A program made the position numbers and the translations under genes. A stretch of 64,000 nucleotides of DNA, taken from positions 1 through 64,000 of the forward strand of contig CAVVVI010000001.1 of NCBI GenBank assembly GCA_963751795.1. Reading direction: 5' to 3'. The first letter of the stretch is position 1, and every line of letters starts with the position of its first letter. The notes under the pieces were generated by a model. It searched no databases and had not been told where the DNA came from. It was given only the letters and a program-made list of their open reading frames with translations. Source of the stretch: BOG-908 sp963751795. Lineage in GTDB: Bacteria; Pseudomonadota; Alphaproteobacteria; Acetobacterales; Acetobacteraceae. Below are positions 8,522 through 17,791 of this stretch, one piece after another.

Positions 8522-9870
8522 GCCTCACCGAGTGCCGCTTCCAGGGCAGCGAAGCTGGCGCCGATCGTGCTGGGCTCGTTGCGACCCTGCGTCAGCATCG
8601 CCTCGATCCGCGGCACTGCCACCAGGGCCGCATCCAGCGCCGGGTCGGTGCCGGGCCGGGCGGCGCCCAGGCGCACCATGTCGGCCATCTCCGCATGCAG
8701 GGCCAGATGCGCACGGGCGCGCCGGACGGTGCCGGTCTGCGCCGGGCTGAGGCAGCCGGCAGCCGCCCGCGACAGCGAGCGCAGCACATCGACGGCCGGA
8801 TAGCGCCCGGCCTCACCGATGCGGCGGTCGAGCACGATGTGCCCGTCCAGGATGCCGCGCATCGCATCGGCCACCGGCTCGTCGTGGTCGCCGCCTTCGA
8901 CCAGCACGGTGAACAGTGCGGTGATCTGGCCGGCAGTGCCGTCCGGCTGCATCGGGCCGGGCCCGGCGCGCTCCAGCAGGCAGGGCAGCTCGGCGAACAC
9001 GCTGGGCGGATAGCCGCGCGTGGCCGGCATCTCGCCGGCGGCCAGCCCGATCTCGCGCAGAGCGAGGCAGAACCGCGTCACGCTGTCCATCAGCAGCAGC
9101 ACGGAGCGGCCCTCGTCGCGGAAATGCTCGGCGACCGTCATGGCGGCATAGGCGGCCTCGCGGCGCATCAGCGGCGGCGTGTCGGAGGTAGCGACGACGA
9201 CCACCGAGCGCGCCAGGCCTTCTTCGCCCAGATCATCCTCGATGAACTCGCGCACCTCGCGCCCGCGCTCGCCCACCAGGGCCAGCACGATCACGTCGGC
9301 CGCGGTGTGGCGGGCCAGCATGGAGAGCACCGTGGATTTGCCCACGCCCGAGCCCGCAAACAGGCCGAGCCGCTGGCCGGTGCGGCAGGTGGCGAAGCAG
9401 TTGAGCACGCGCACACCGAGGTCGATCGGCGGGCCCAGCCGCGCGCGGCTGATGGCGGCCGGGGGCGGGGCGCGCACCGGGCGGCGGACCGGCCCGGGCG
9501 GCAGCGCCGCGCCACCATCGGCCGGGCGGCCGAGCGGATCGATCACCCGGCCGAGCCAGGCCGCACTCGGCGCCAGGCTGGCACCCGTATGGCCTGGCGC
9601 GGGCAGCACGGCAGCGCGCACCGCGGCGCCCAGGCCCAGCCCGGCGGTGGCGCCGAACGGTGCCGCCATCAGCCGCCCGGTGCTGGCGGTGATCACCTCG
9701 GCCAGCGTCTGGCTGCCGTCCCGCCCTGCCACCCACACGCGGTCGCCCACGGCGAGATGGTCGGCCAGGCCGGCCACCTCGATGCCGAGCGCGCCCACCG
9801 AGCGGGTGCTGCCCTCGAGCACGTAGGGCTGGAGCAGCGCCAGGCCGGCCCGCGCCGCTGTTAGGTCCAT
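8518..9870 (-). CDS. fliI: Flagellum-specific ATPase FliI
   Basis: A 450-residue rotary-type ATPase that energises flagellar protein export at the base of the flagellum. The Walker A motif FAGSGVGKST is at 171-180, the Walker B region RSVLLLMDSVTRF near 250, and the FliI/YscN-specific VGERGREVREFIEDDL near 195. The N-terminal beta-barrel domain and the DPLGRPADG stretch near 111 are also present. The length is normal for the family. It overlaps the fliJ-like gene by four bases and is divergent from ctrA across a 182-base intergenic region that contains TTAA half-sites, which suggests CtrA control of this flagellar gene. The rest of the flagellar genes lie outside the window. Confidence 0.93.
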   Translation of the reverse strand: MDLTAARAGLALLQPYVLEGSTRSVGALGIEVAGLADHLAVGDRVWVAGRDGSQTLAEVITASTGRLMAAPFGATAGLGLGAAVRAAVLPAPGHTGASLAPSAAWLGRVIDPLGRPADGGAALPPGPVRRPVRAPPPAAISRARLGPPIDLGVRVLNCFATCRTGQRLGLFAGSGVGKSTVLSMLARHTAADVIVLALVGERGREVREFIEDDLGEEGLARSVVVVATSDTPPLMRREAAYAAMTVAEHFRDEGRSVLLLMDSVTRFCLALREIGLAAGEMPATRGYPPSVFAELPCLLERAGPGPMQPDGTAGQITALFTVLVEGGDHDEPVADAMRGILDGHIVLDRRIGEAGRYPAVDVLRSLSRAAAGCLSPAQTGTVRRARAHLALHAEMADMVRLGAARPGTDPALDAALVAVPRIEAMLTQGRNEPSTIGASFAALEAALGEA

Positions 9871-10052
9871 CTTAACGATGCCGGATCAAGATCATGCCGT
9901 ATCCTCGCTGATGACCGTTAAAAAGGCGTTCCGGTCCTTTTTCCCGCCCATCTTCAGGAAGTTCCAAAAAATCTTTTCGATTTAGCAAAAGAACAATTGC
10001 GGAACACACGCTCAGGTGGTAATGATCCGCTATCGAAACATAGGAGAGTGCA
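9871..10052. promoter_or_regulatory. fliI-ctrA divergent control region
   Basis: This 182-base region is clearly richer in A+T than its surroundings and separates the divergent fliI and ctrA starts. It contains TTAA at 9872-9875, within a CtrA-like half-site TTAACGATGCC right next to the fliI start, and again at 9918-9921 (TTAAAAAGGCGTTCC). No full TTAA-N7-TTAA box was found. The ctrA ribosome binding site AGGAG is at 10042-10046. Autoregulation of ctrA and control of fliI from here are inferences from what is known in other alphaproteobacteria. Confidence 0.45.
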
Positions 10053-10784
10053 ATGCGGGTCCTGCTGGTTGAAGACGATGCCAACGCTGCACGTGCGGTC
10101 GTGATGATGCTGCGCAATCACGGTGCCATCGTCGATCAGACGGACACTGGCGAGGAGGCGCTCGAGCTGGTGCGTCACTACGATTACGACATCGTGGTGC
10201 TCGACCTGATCCTGCCGGACATGGAGGGCTACGAGGTGGTCCGCCGCATGCGCGCCAGCCGGGTGGAAACGCCGGTGCTGATCCTGTCGGGCCTGAACCG
10301 CGCCGGCTGCAAGGTCCGTGGCTTCGGCATGGGTGCAGACGACTACATCAGCAAGCCCTATGATAAGGACGAGTTGATCGCCCGCATCCAGGCGGTGATC
10401 CGCCGCAGCAAGGGCTACAGCCAGCCGGTGCTGCGCATCGGCAACCTGCAGCTCAACCTCGATAGCCGGGAGGTCCAGGCCGATGGCCGGACGGTGCACC
10501 TGACGGGCAAGGAATACGCCATCCTGGAACTGCTGGTGCTGCGCCGCGGCATGGTGCTGACGAAGGAGGCGTTCCTCAACCACCTGTATGGCGGCATCGA
10601 CGAGCCGGAGATGAAGATCATCGACGTATTCATCTGCAAGCTGCGCAAGAAGCTCGCCCAGGCCGGCGCCGGCAACCTGATCGGCACGGTATGGGGCCGC
10701 GGCTACATGATGCGGGACCCGAACAGCATGGCCGCACTCTCGGCCGCCGGGATGAACGCGCCGGAAAGCCTGGCTGCGGCCTAA
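10053..10784 (+). CDS. ctrA: Cell-cycle response regulator CtrA
   Basis: A 243-residue OmpR/PhoB-type response regulator that closely follows CtrA, the master regulator of cell cycle, division and motility in alphaproteobacteria. The receiver domain (MRVLLVEDDANAARAVVMML) has acidic residues at 8-9, the phospho-acceptor Asp51 in VVLDLILPD, and the conserved Lys in ISKPYDKDEL. The winged-helix output domain includes LTGKEYAILELL and KIIDVFICKLRKKL, which are CtrA hallmarks. A good AGGAG precedes the ATG. The C-terminal tail (LSAAGMNAPESLAAA) ends in small non-polar residues; in Caulobacter an Ala-Ala end is needed for ClpXP turnover, so regulated proteolysis is plausible. Confidence 0.95.
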   Translation: MRVLLVEDDANAARAVVMMLRNHGAIVDQTDTGEEALELVRHYDYDIVVLDLILPDMEGYEVVRRMRASRVETPVLILSGLNRAGCKVRGFGMGADDYISKPYDKDELIARIQAVIRRSKGYSQPVLRIGNLQLNLDSREVQADGRTVHLTGKEYAILELLVLRRGMVLTKEAFLNHLYGGIDEPEMKIIDVFICKLRKKLAQAGAGNLIGTVWGRGYMMRDPNSMAALSAAGMNAPESLAAA

Positions 10785-10790
10785 CCGATA

Positions 10791-10818
10791 CGCCGCGCCG
10801 CCCACCCCCGGCGCGGCG
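10791..10818. terminator. GC-rich hairpin between convergent ctrA and nadK
   Basis: A perfect ten-base stem, CGCCGCGCCG paired with CGGCGCGGCG, and an eight-base loop (CCCACCCC) sit just after the ctrA stop and before the end of the convergent nadK gene. There is no T-run, so it is not a classic intrinsic terminator. Its strength and position still suggest bidirectional transcript end formation or 3'-end protection. Confidence 0.5.
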
Positions 10819-10851
10819 GCCGCGCGGCCGCGACCTGGCGGCCCGCCGGCC

Positions 10852-11613
10852 CTAGACCGTGAACTGCTCGGCCACGATCCGTTCGGACAGGCCCTGGTCC
10901 GGGTCGAACAGGATCGTCGTCTTCACCGAACGGTCCTCGCTGATGGCCACGGAGGCGACGTCGCGCACCTCGGTGAAGTCGGCCACGGCCGAGACCGGCC
11001 GCTTGTCGCCCTCGAGGATCTCGAACAGCACGTCGGCCGTGCTGGGCAGCAGCGCGCCGCGCCAGCGGCGGGGGCGGAAGGCGCTGATGGGCGTCAGCGG
11101 CAGCAGATTGGCCGAGAGCGGCACGATCGGGCCGTGGGCGGACAGGTTATAGGCGGTCGATCCGGCCGGCGTGGCCACCAGCACGCCGTCGCACACCAGC
11201 TCGGCCAGGCGCACCCGCCCGTCGATGGTGATGCGGATCTTGGCGGTCTGCCGCAGCTGGCGCAGCAGCGACACCTCGTTCAGCGCCAGCGCCTCTTCGA
11301 CCACGCCGGAGCGGGTGACGGCGTGCATGCGCAGCGGATGCAGCGAAACCGCCTGCGCGCGCGCCAGGCGGTCCGGCAAATCGTCTTCCAGGAACGCGTT
11401 CATCAAAAAGCCGACCGAGCCGCAATTCATGCCGTACACGGGCACGTCGCAGGTCAGCGTGCGATGCAGCGTCTCCAGCATGAACCCGTCGCCACCGAGG
11501 CAGACGACCACATCGGCGCTGGTGAACGCCGCATCCCCGTAGCGCTGCACCAGCCGGGCGCGGGCGTCCTGCGCCAGCTCGGTGGGCGAGGCGAGCACGC
11601 AGATGCGCGTCAT
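10852..11613 (-). CDS. nadK: NAD kinase
   Basis: A 253-residue ATP-NAD kinase that phosphorylates NAD to NADP. The diagnostic glycine-rich motif VVVCLGGDGFMLETLHR is at about 35-51, the second conserved NE motif is in LALNEVSLLRQL near 115, and the TPAGSTAYNLSAHGP substrate loop near 148 is complete. The frame is open to 11826, but the ATG at 11613 (MTRICVLASP) is the natural start for the family. NADP supply fits the large NADP-linked pentose-phosphate block elsewhere in the window. It is on the same strand as the Nudix and DUF1285 genes upstream, with about 130 bases between, and convergent with ctrA. Confidence 0.92.
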   Translation of the reverse strand: MTRICVLASPTELAQDARARLVQRYGDAAFTSADVVVCLGGDGFMLETLHRTLTCDVPVYGMNCGSVGFLMNAFLEDDLPDRLARAQAVSLHPLRMHAVTRSGVVEEALALNEVSLLRQLRQTAKIRITIDGRVRLAELVCDGVLVATPAGSTAYNLSAHGPIVPLSANLLPLTPISAFRPRRWRGALLPSTADVLFEILEGDKRPVSAVADFTEVRDVASVAISEDRSVKTTILFDPDQGLSERIVAEQFTV

Positions 11614-11744
11614 GCGGCCCCAGGCGCGCCGGAGCCGCCCGCCTGCCAGCCTGCGCCGTGGGCGCGGCGCAACCCGCCGAAGCGGCCGCCACACCAGATC
11701 CTGCCGTTCAAACCCGTAGTGCTCCTGCGTCCGCCGGGCGAACG

Positions 11745-12275
11745 TTACGCACCCCGCAGCCTGCGCGCCAGATGCACCAGAATGGCGGCCGTGGCGCCCC
11801 AGATGTGCTGCTCGGGGTGCGGCCACACCCAGTATTCGCGCCAGGTGCCGCGGAACAGCGCGCGCTGGCGGCGCGGCGCCTCCGGGTCCAGCAGCACGGA
11901 AAGCGGCAGCTCGAAGATCGCATCCACCTCGTGCGCCGAAGCGCGGGTCTGGTAGCCGGGCGCCAGCAGCGCCAGCACGGGGGTGATGCGGTAGCCGGTG
12001 ACGGTGGCGTAATCCTTCAGCCGGCCAAGCACTTCGGCATGGCCCGGATCCAGCCCCACCTCCTCGGCCGCTTCACGCAGCGCGGCGGCTTCCGGGCTCG
12101 CATCGTCGGGATCGATCCGGCCGCCGGGAAAGCTCACCTGGCCGGAATGCTGGCGCAGATGCGCGGTGCGCCGGGTCAGCAGCACCCCCGGGTCGCGGCC
12201 CTCGGCGATGCCCACCAGAACCGCGGCGGGGATCAGCCCAGCCTCGTCGGCCTCCGCCCGCTCGCTGCTGTCCAT
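11745..12275 (-). CDS. CoA pyrophosphatase-type Nudix hydrolase (start uncertain)
   Basis: A Nudix hydrolase of the NudL/CoA-pyrophosphatase group. The text LLTRRTAHLRQHSGQVSFPG leads into the Nudix box (GGRIDPDD, then REAAEEVGL), and the C-terminal EVDAIFELPL block is also typical. These enzymes cleave CoA and its derivatives or other nucleoside diphosphates. The first ATG is at 12275 (176 residues). Family-like sequence continues upstream in frame (GLTRSELRARLSG) to the DUF1285 stop near 12350, with no ATG, GTG or TTG available there. The true start may be a rare ATT or CTG at the gene junction, coupled to DUF1285 translation. Confidence 0.8.
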   Translation of the reverse strand: MDSSERAEADEAGLIPAAVLVGIAEGRDPGVLLTRRTAHLRQHSGQVSFPGGRIDPDDASPEAAALREAAEEVGLDPGHAEVLGRLKDYATVTGYRITPVLALLAPGYQTRASAHEVDAIFELPLSVLLDPEAPRRQRALFRGTWREYWVWPHPEQHIWGATAAILVHLARRLRGA

Positions 12276-12348
12276 CGGGCCGGCTACCGGCCCGGACAGG
12301 CGGGCGCGCAGCTCGGAACGGGTCAGCCCGGCCGGCGGCGCCGGCGCG

Positions 12349-12966
12349 TCAATCCTCAGCGTCGCCGCCGCATTCGGGCACGAGGTCGCCCAGCGGGAAG
12401 AAGGCGCCGCAGCTCCACACGCCCAATTTCTGCTGCCCGCCCACCATGCCCGGCACGGCGATGGCCACCAGCTCGTAATACACCGACCGCGCGATGCGCG
12501 CCTCCAGCGCATGCGCGCCCTGGCCGTCGCGCACGTGCACATAAGGCATCGGCTCGCAGGTCAGTGCGTTATGCGCCACGCGCAGCGGATGCTCGGGCCC
12601 GGCGGTCACCACCTGATCGACATTGGTGCGGAACGAGATGCACTGGTTGCGGCCCTGGCCGCAGCGCCGCCAATCCATCTCCACGGCCATCCAGGGCGTG
12701 TCTTCCACCTGGATACGGCCGCGCTCGACGGGTGTCTCCAGCCAGTAATCGCCGCCGGCATCGCGCGTCAGCACGCTGGAGAACAGGCACACCAGCTCCT
12801 TGCGGCCGATCGGGCTGCCGCGGTACAGCCAGGTGCCGTCCCGCTGCACCAGAAACGGCATGTCGCCGCATTCCTGGCGCGGCCGCTTCGGCCGGCCGCA
12901 GCCGGGCTCCGAGAGGTTGGCCGGAATGACGATGCCGCTCTCGGGCGACAGGATGGCGCGGTTCAT
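12349..12966 (-). CDS. DUF1285 family protein
   Basis: A 205-residue DUF1285 protein. Recognisable family text includes RDGTWLYRGSPIGRKELVCL, VLTRDAGGDYWLETPVERG and VEDTPWMAVEMD. The biochemical role of the family is unknown. Pairing with a downstream Nudix hydrolase is common in alphaproteobacteria, where a CCA-adding enzyme often follows; here nadK follows instead. The ATG at 12966 was chosen because the upstream in-frame extension to 13053 is low-complexity. It is divergent from the moxR operon, with about 155 bases between. Confidence 0.85.
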   Translation of the reverse strand: MNRAILSPESGIVIPANLSEPGCGRPKRPRQECGDMPFLVQRDGTWLYRGSPIGRKELVCLFSSVLTRDAGGDYWLETPVERGRIQVEDTPWMAVEMDWRRCGQGRNQCISFRTNVDQVVTAGPEHPLRVAHNALTCEPMPYVHVRDGQGAHALEARIARSVYYELVAIAVPGMVGGQQKLGVWSCGAFFPLGDLVPECGGDAED

Positions 12967-13122
12967 CGGGCGGCGTCTTGCGGGTGGCGTGGCGGGGTCC
13001 GTCGCATCACCGGCATATAGGGAGCCGGATGGCGCACATGTAATACCGCGCACTCGAAATTAGCCGCGGAAATCCGCCGCAAGCCGGGGTCGGGCTGGAC
13101 GGGTGCCGGGGCTGGTTGCAGG

Positions 13123-14154
<1,032 letters not shown>

Positions 14155-14201
14155 GCCCGACCACCCCGCAACGGTGCGCGCGCCGCCTGCGAGCGGCCTG
14201 A

Positions 14202-15050
14202 ATGCGCGCCGCAGCCGAGGCGCTGGGCGCGCGCCTGCCGCCGCTGCTGGTGGCCGCCGAACGCGTGGCCGCCACCGTGGCGCAAGGCGTGCACGGCCGC
14301 CGGCGCGTCGGCACCGGCGACAGCTTCTGGCAGTTCCGGCCGTTCGTGACGGGCGATCCCGGGGCGCGGGTCGATTGGAAGCAATCGGCCAAATCCGACC
14401 GCATTTATGTGCGCGACATGGAATGGGAGGCGGCCCAGACGGTGTGCCTGTGGCGCGACGCCTCGCCCAGCATGGCCTGGCGTTCGGCCCGCGCCCTGCC
14501 CGAAAAGCAGGAGCGCGCGGAATTGCTGCTGCTGGCGCTGGCCAGCCTGCTGTTCCGCGCCGGCGAGCAGGTGCGGCTGATCGGCGTGGAGGGCCGCAAT
14601 TTTGCCGGCCGTGGCGCGCTGGACGGCGTGGCGCGCGCGCTGCCGGATGGCGGCGCCGGCACGCCGCCGGTGGGCGCGCTGCCCCGCCATGCCGGCGCGG
14701 TGCTGTTCGGCGATTTCCTCGGCAGCCTGGAGGAGGTGCAGGCTTGCGTGCGCCGCCTGGCCGAGCTGCCGGTGCGCGGGCAACTGGTGATGGTGCTGGA
14801 TCCCGCCGAACTGGCGCTTCCCTATGATGGCCGCGTGCGGTTCCGCGGGCTGGAAGGCGAGGCCGAGGCGGTGATCCCGCGCGTGCAGAGCATCCGCGAC
14901 GCTTATGGCGAGGCGCTGGCCGCCCAGCAGGCCGGCTTGCGCGCGCTGTGCGCGGCGGCCGGCTTCGGATTCGCGGTGCACCGGACGGACGAGCCGCCGG
15001 AAGCCGCCCTGCTGGCGCTGTGGCTGGCTTTGGGCAGGACCGCCCGGTGA
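14202..15050 (+). CDS. DUF58 domain protein
   Basis: A 282-residue DUF58 protein, the usual second gene of MoxR operons. The diagnostic stretch GTGDSFWQFRPFVTGDPGAR near 37, followed by DWKQSAKSDRIYVRDME, is intact. The VWA-like fold begins at VCLWRDASPSMAW near 81, where a DxSxS metal site is degenerate (DASPS). There are no membrane segments, so it is probably cytoplasmic. DUF58 proteins are thought to be clients or adaptors of the MoxR ATPase. It lies 47 bases after moxR and just ahead of the membrane gene at 15097. Confidence 0.88.
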   Translation: MRAAAEALGARLPPLLVAAERVAATVAQGVHGRRRVGTGDSFWQFRPFVTGDPGARVDWKQSAKSDRIYVRDMEWEAAQTVCLWRDASPSMAWRSARALPEKQERAELLLLALASLLFRAGEQVRLIGVEGRNFAGRGALDGVARALPDGGAGTPPVGALPRHAGAVLFGDFLGSLEEVQACVRRLAELPVRGQLVMVLDPAELALPYDGRVRFRGLEGEAEAVIPRVQSIRDAYGEALAAQQAGLRALCAAAGFGFAVHRTDEPPEAALLALWLALGRTAR

Positions 15051-15096
15051 GCAGGATCGGACAGAGGCCGCCCATGGCCGGCCGGCGGCATAGCGC

Positions 15097-17790
15097 GTGA
15101 TCGTCGCCGAACCCTGGGTGCTGGCCGCGCTGGCGCTGCTGCCGCTGCTGTGGTGGCTGCTGCGCGCCACGCCGCCGGCGCCGCGCGCGCAAAGCTTCCC
15201 CGCCATCCGCCTGCTGGCCGGGCTGCGCCCGCGTGAGGAGACGCCGGCCCACACCCCGTGGTGGCTGCTGGCCGTACGCCTGGCCGCCGCGGCACTGGTG
15301 ATCGCCGGGCTGGCGGGCCCGGTGCTGACCGGCGGCAAGCTGGCGCGGCCGGCCGGGGGCACGGCGCTGCTGGTGATCGACGATGGCTGGTCGGCCGGCC
15401 CGGATTTCGGGGCCAGGCTACAGGCGGCCGGCGCCATCCTGGACCGGCTGGAGCGGGCCGGGCAGGCCGTGCAATTGCTAACGACGGCACCCGACCAGGA
15501 TGGCCGCCCGGCGCCGGCCAGCGCCGTCATGCAGCCGGCGCTACTGCGCCCCACCGTCGATGCGCTGCACGCCAAGCCCTGGCCCACCGACCGCGCGGCG
15601 GCAGTGCGCCTGATCGCCGGAAGCGGGCCGGTCTTGTATGTCAGCGACGGCCTGGCCAGCGACGGCGATGCCGCTTTCAGCCGCGCGCTGGCGGCCCGGG
15701 GCCCGGTAACGGTGCTGAGCAGCGCGCTGCCGGCACGGCTTCTGGACGCGGTGGCGACCCCGGCGCGCCTGGCCGCGCGGCTGCGCCAGGTGCCGGCGGC
15801 CGCTTCCCGCACCGAGACGGTGCTCGCCGAAACCAATGACGGGCGCGTGCTGGGGCGCGTGACGCTGGCGGTGCCCGCGGGCGCCAGCGCGGCGGAAGCG
15901 GCGATCGACCTGCCGCCGGAGCTGCGCAACCAGTTGGGCGCGCTGGTGCTGGCAGCCGCCCCCGGCGCCGGCTCGGTGGCGCTGCTGGACGAGGCGGCAC
16001 GGCGCCGCCCGGTCGGGCTGGCCGGCGGCGTCGCATCCGCCGATACGCCGCTGCTGGGCGACCGGTACTACCTCGAACGCGCGCTGGGCCCCACGACCGA
16101 ACTGCGCCAGGGCGGCATCGCGCAACTGCTCGGCCGCAAGCTGTCCATGCTGGTGCTGACCGGCGGCCAGGTGGGTCAGGAGGATCAGGCCGCCGTGCTG
16201 GCCTGGGTGCGGCAGGGCGGGCTGCTGCTGCGCTTCGCGGCACCCGGCCTGGCGCCGGCGCCCGATGCCGGCCTGGCCGGCGAGGCGCCGCCGGCCGATC
16301 CGCTGCTGCCCGCCCGGCTGCTGCCGGGCGACCGCCAGCTCGGCGGCGCCATGTCCTGGAGCCGGCCCGCGCACCTCGCCCCCTTCCCGCCGGGCTCGCC
16401 CTTTGCCGGGCTGCCGATACCCGCCGAGGTTACGGTCAGCCGCCAGGTGCTGGCCGACCCCGCAGCACAGCCCCCGCCCGCGGTCTGGGCCGCTTTGTCG
16501 GATGGCACGCCGCTGGTGACGGCCGCGCATCTGGGTGCCGGCGAGCTGGTGCTGTTCCACGTCACCGCCAATGCCGACTGGTCCAACCTGCCGCTCTCCG
16601 GCCTGTTCGTGGACATGCTGGGCCGCCTGGTCGCGCGCTCGGCCGGGGTGGCGGTGGCCGATGACGGCCGCCTGCTGGCGCCGGCGCTGGCGCTGGATGG
16701 CGCCGGCGTGCTGGGCGTACCGCCGGCTGCGGCAGCCGGTGTCCGCGCCCGCCAGATCGACGGGCTGGTGCCGTCGCCCATCCACCCGCCCGGCTTCTAC
16801 GGTGCCGATCGCGACCGCCACGCGCTGAATCTGGGCGCGGCACCGCTGAAGCTGGCCGCCATGGCGCCGGTGCCGGGTGCCGCCATGCTGTCGCTGGCCG
16901 CTGCCCCGCGCGAGCGCAGGCTGGGCCCGTGGCTGGTGGCCGCCGCCGTGCTGGCGCTGTGCGCCGACATGCTGCTGACGCTATGGCTGCGCGGCCTGCT
17001 GCCGCGGCGCCCGTGGCGGGCTGCCGCCGCTGCGATCATGGCTGGCGCATTGCTGGCCAGCCCCGCCGGCGCCGCCGACAACCCCGCTCTGGCCACGCAT
17101 CTGGCCTACGTGATCACCGGCGAGGCGGAGGTGGACGCCAACTCCCGCGCCGGGCTCGCCGGCCTGTCGGACTACGTCAACAGCCGCACCGCCGCCGTGC
17201 TGGCCGAGCCGGCCGGCGTGGTGCCGGGCCGCGACGATCTCGGCTTCTACCCGCTGCTCTACTGGCCGATCACCGCGCATACCGAAACTTCGCCCCGCGC
17301 CGTGGCCGCGCTGAACGACTACATGCGCCATGGCGGCGTGGTGCTGATCGACCTGCGCGGCGGCGATGCCGAGGTCGCCGGCTCGGGCGCCGGTGCCGCG
17401 CCCGATACCGCCGCCGCACTGCGCCGCATCGGGCGCGGGCTGGACGTGCCGCGCCTGGCGCCGCTCACCTCGGCCCACGTGCTGGCGCGCGCCTTCTACC
17501 TGCTCTCGGATTTTCCCGGCCGCTTCGATGGCGACACGGTGTGGGTGCAGCAGGACCAGGACCGCAGCAACGACAGCGTCAGCCCGGTGATCGTCGGCGC
17601 CAATGACTGGGCGGCCGCCTGGGCGCAGGACGAGGACGGCAACCCGCTGTTTGCCACGGTGCCGGGCGGCGCGCGGCAGCGCACGCTGGCGTTCCGCTTC
17701 GGGGTGAACCTGGTGATGTACGCGCTGACCGGAAACTACAAAGGCGACCAGGTGCACGTGCCGGCGATCCTGGAACGGCTGGGCCAGTAG
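15097..17790 (+). CDS. BatA-domain / DUF4159 membrane protein
   Basis: An 897-residue protein with an N-terminal BatA-type membrane region (LAALALLPLLWWLLRA, then LLAVRLAAAALVIAGLAG near 55), a long periplasmic or cytoplasmic VWA/glutamine-amidotransferase-like middle, further membrane segments near 610-650, and a C-terminal DUF4159 domain (LATHLAYVITGEAEVDANSR, then LYWPITAHTETSPRAVAALN). It is the standard third gene of the alphaproteobacterial MoxR operon. DUF4159 has no established biochemical activity. The GTG start follows the DUF58 gene by 46 bases, and the stop is one base before the next ATG. Confidence 0.85.
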   Translation: MIVAEPWVLAALALLPLLWWLLRATPPAPRAQSFPAIRLLAGLRPREETPAHTPWWLLAVRLAAAALVIAGLAGPVLTGGKLARPAGGTALLVIDDGWSAGPDFGARLQAAGAILDRLERAGQAVQLLTTAPDQDGRPAPASAVMQPALLRPTVDALHAKPWPTDRAAAVRLIAGSGPVLYVSDGLASDGDAAFSRALAARGPVTVLSSALPARLLDAVATPARLAARLRQVPAAASRTETVLAETNDGRVLGRVTLAVPAGASAAEAAIDLPPELRNQLGALVLAAAPGAGSVALLDEAARRRPVGLAGGVASADTPLLGDRYYLERALGPTTELRQGGIAQLLGRKLSMLVLTGGQVGQEDQAAVLAWVRQGGLLLRFAAPGLAPAPDAGLAGEAPPADPLLPARLLPGDRQLGGAMSWSRPAHLAPFPPGSPFAGLPIPAEVTVSRQVLADPAAQPPPAVWAALSDGTPLVTAAHLGAGELVLFHVTANADWSNLPLSGLFVDMLGRLVARSAGVAVADDGRLLAPALALDGAGVLGVPPAAAAGVRARQIDGLVPSPIHPPGFYGADRDRHALNLGAAPLKLAAMAPVPGAAMLSLAAAPRERRLGPWLVAAAVLALCADMLLTLWLRGLLPRRPWRAAAAAIMAGALLASPAGAADNPALATHLAYVITGEAEVDANSRAGLAGLSDYVNSRTAAVLAEPAGVVPGRDDLGFYPLLYWPITAHTETSPRAVAALNDYMRHGGVVLIDLRGGDAEVAGSGAGAAPDTAAALRRIGRGLDVPRLAPLTSAHVLARAFYLLSDFPGRFDGDTVWVQQDQDRSNDSVSPVIVGANDWAAAWAQDEDGNPLFATVPGGARQRTLAFRFGVNLVMYALTGNYKGDQVHVPAILERLGQ

Positions 17791-17791
17791 C

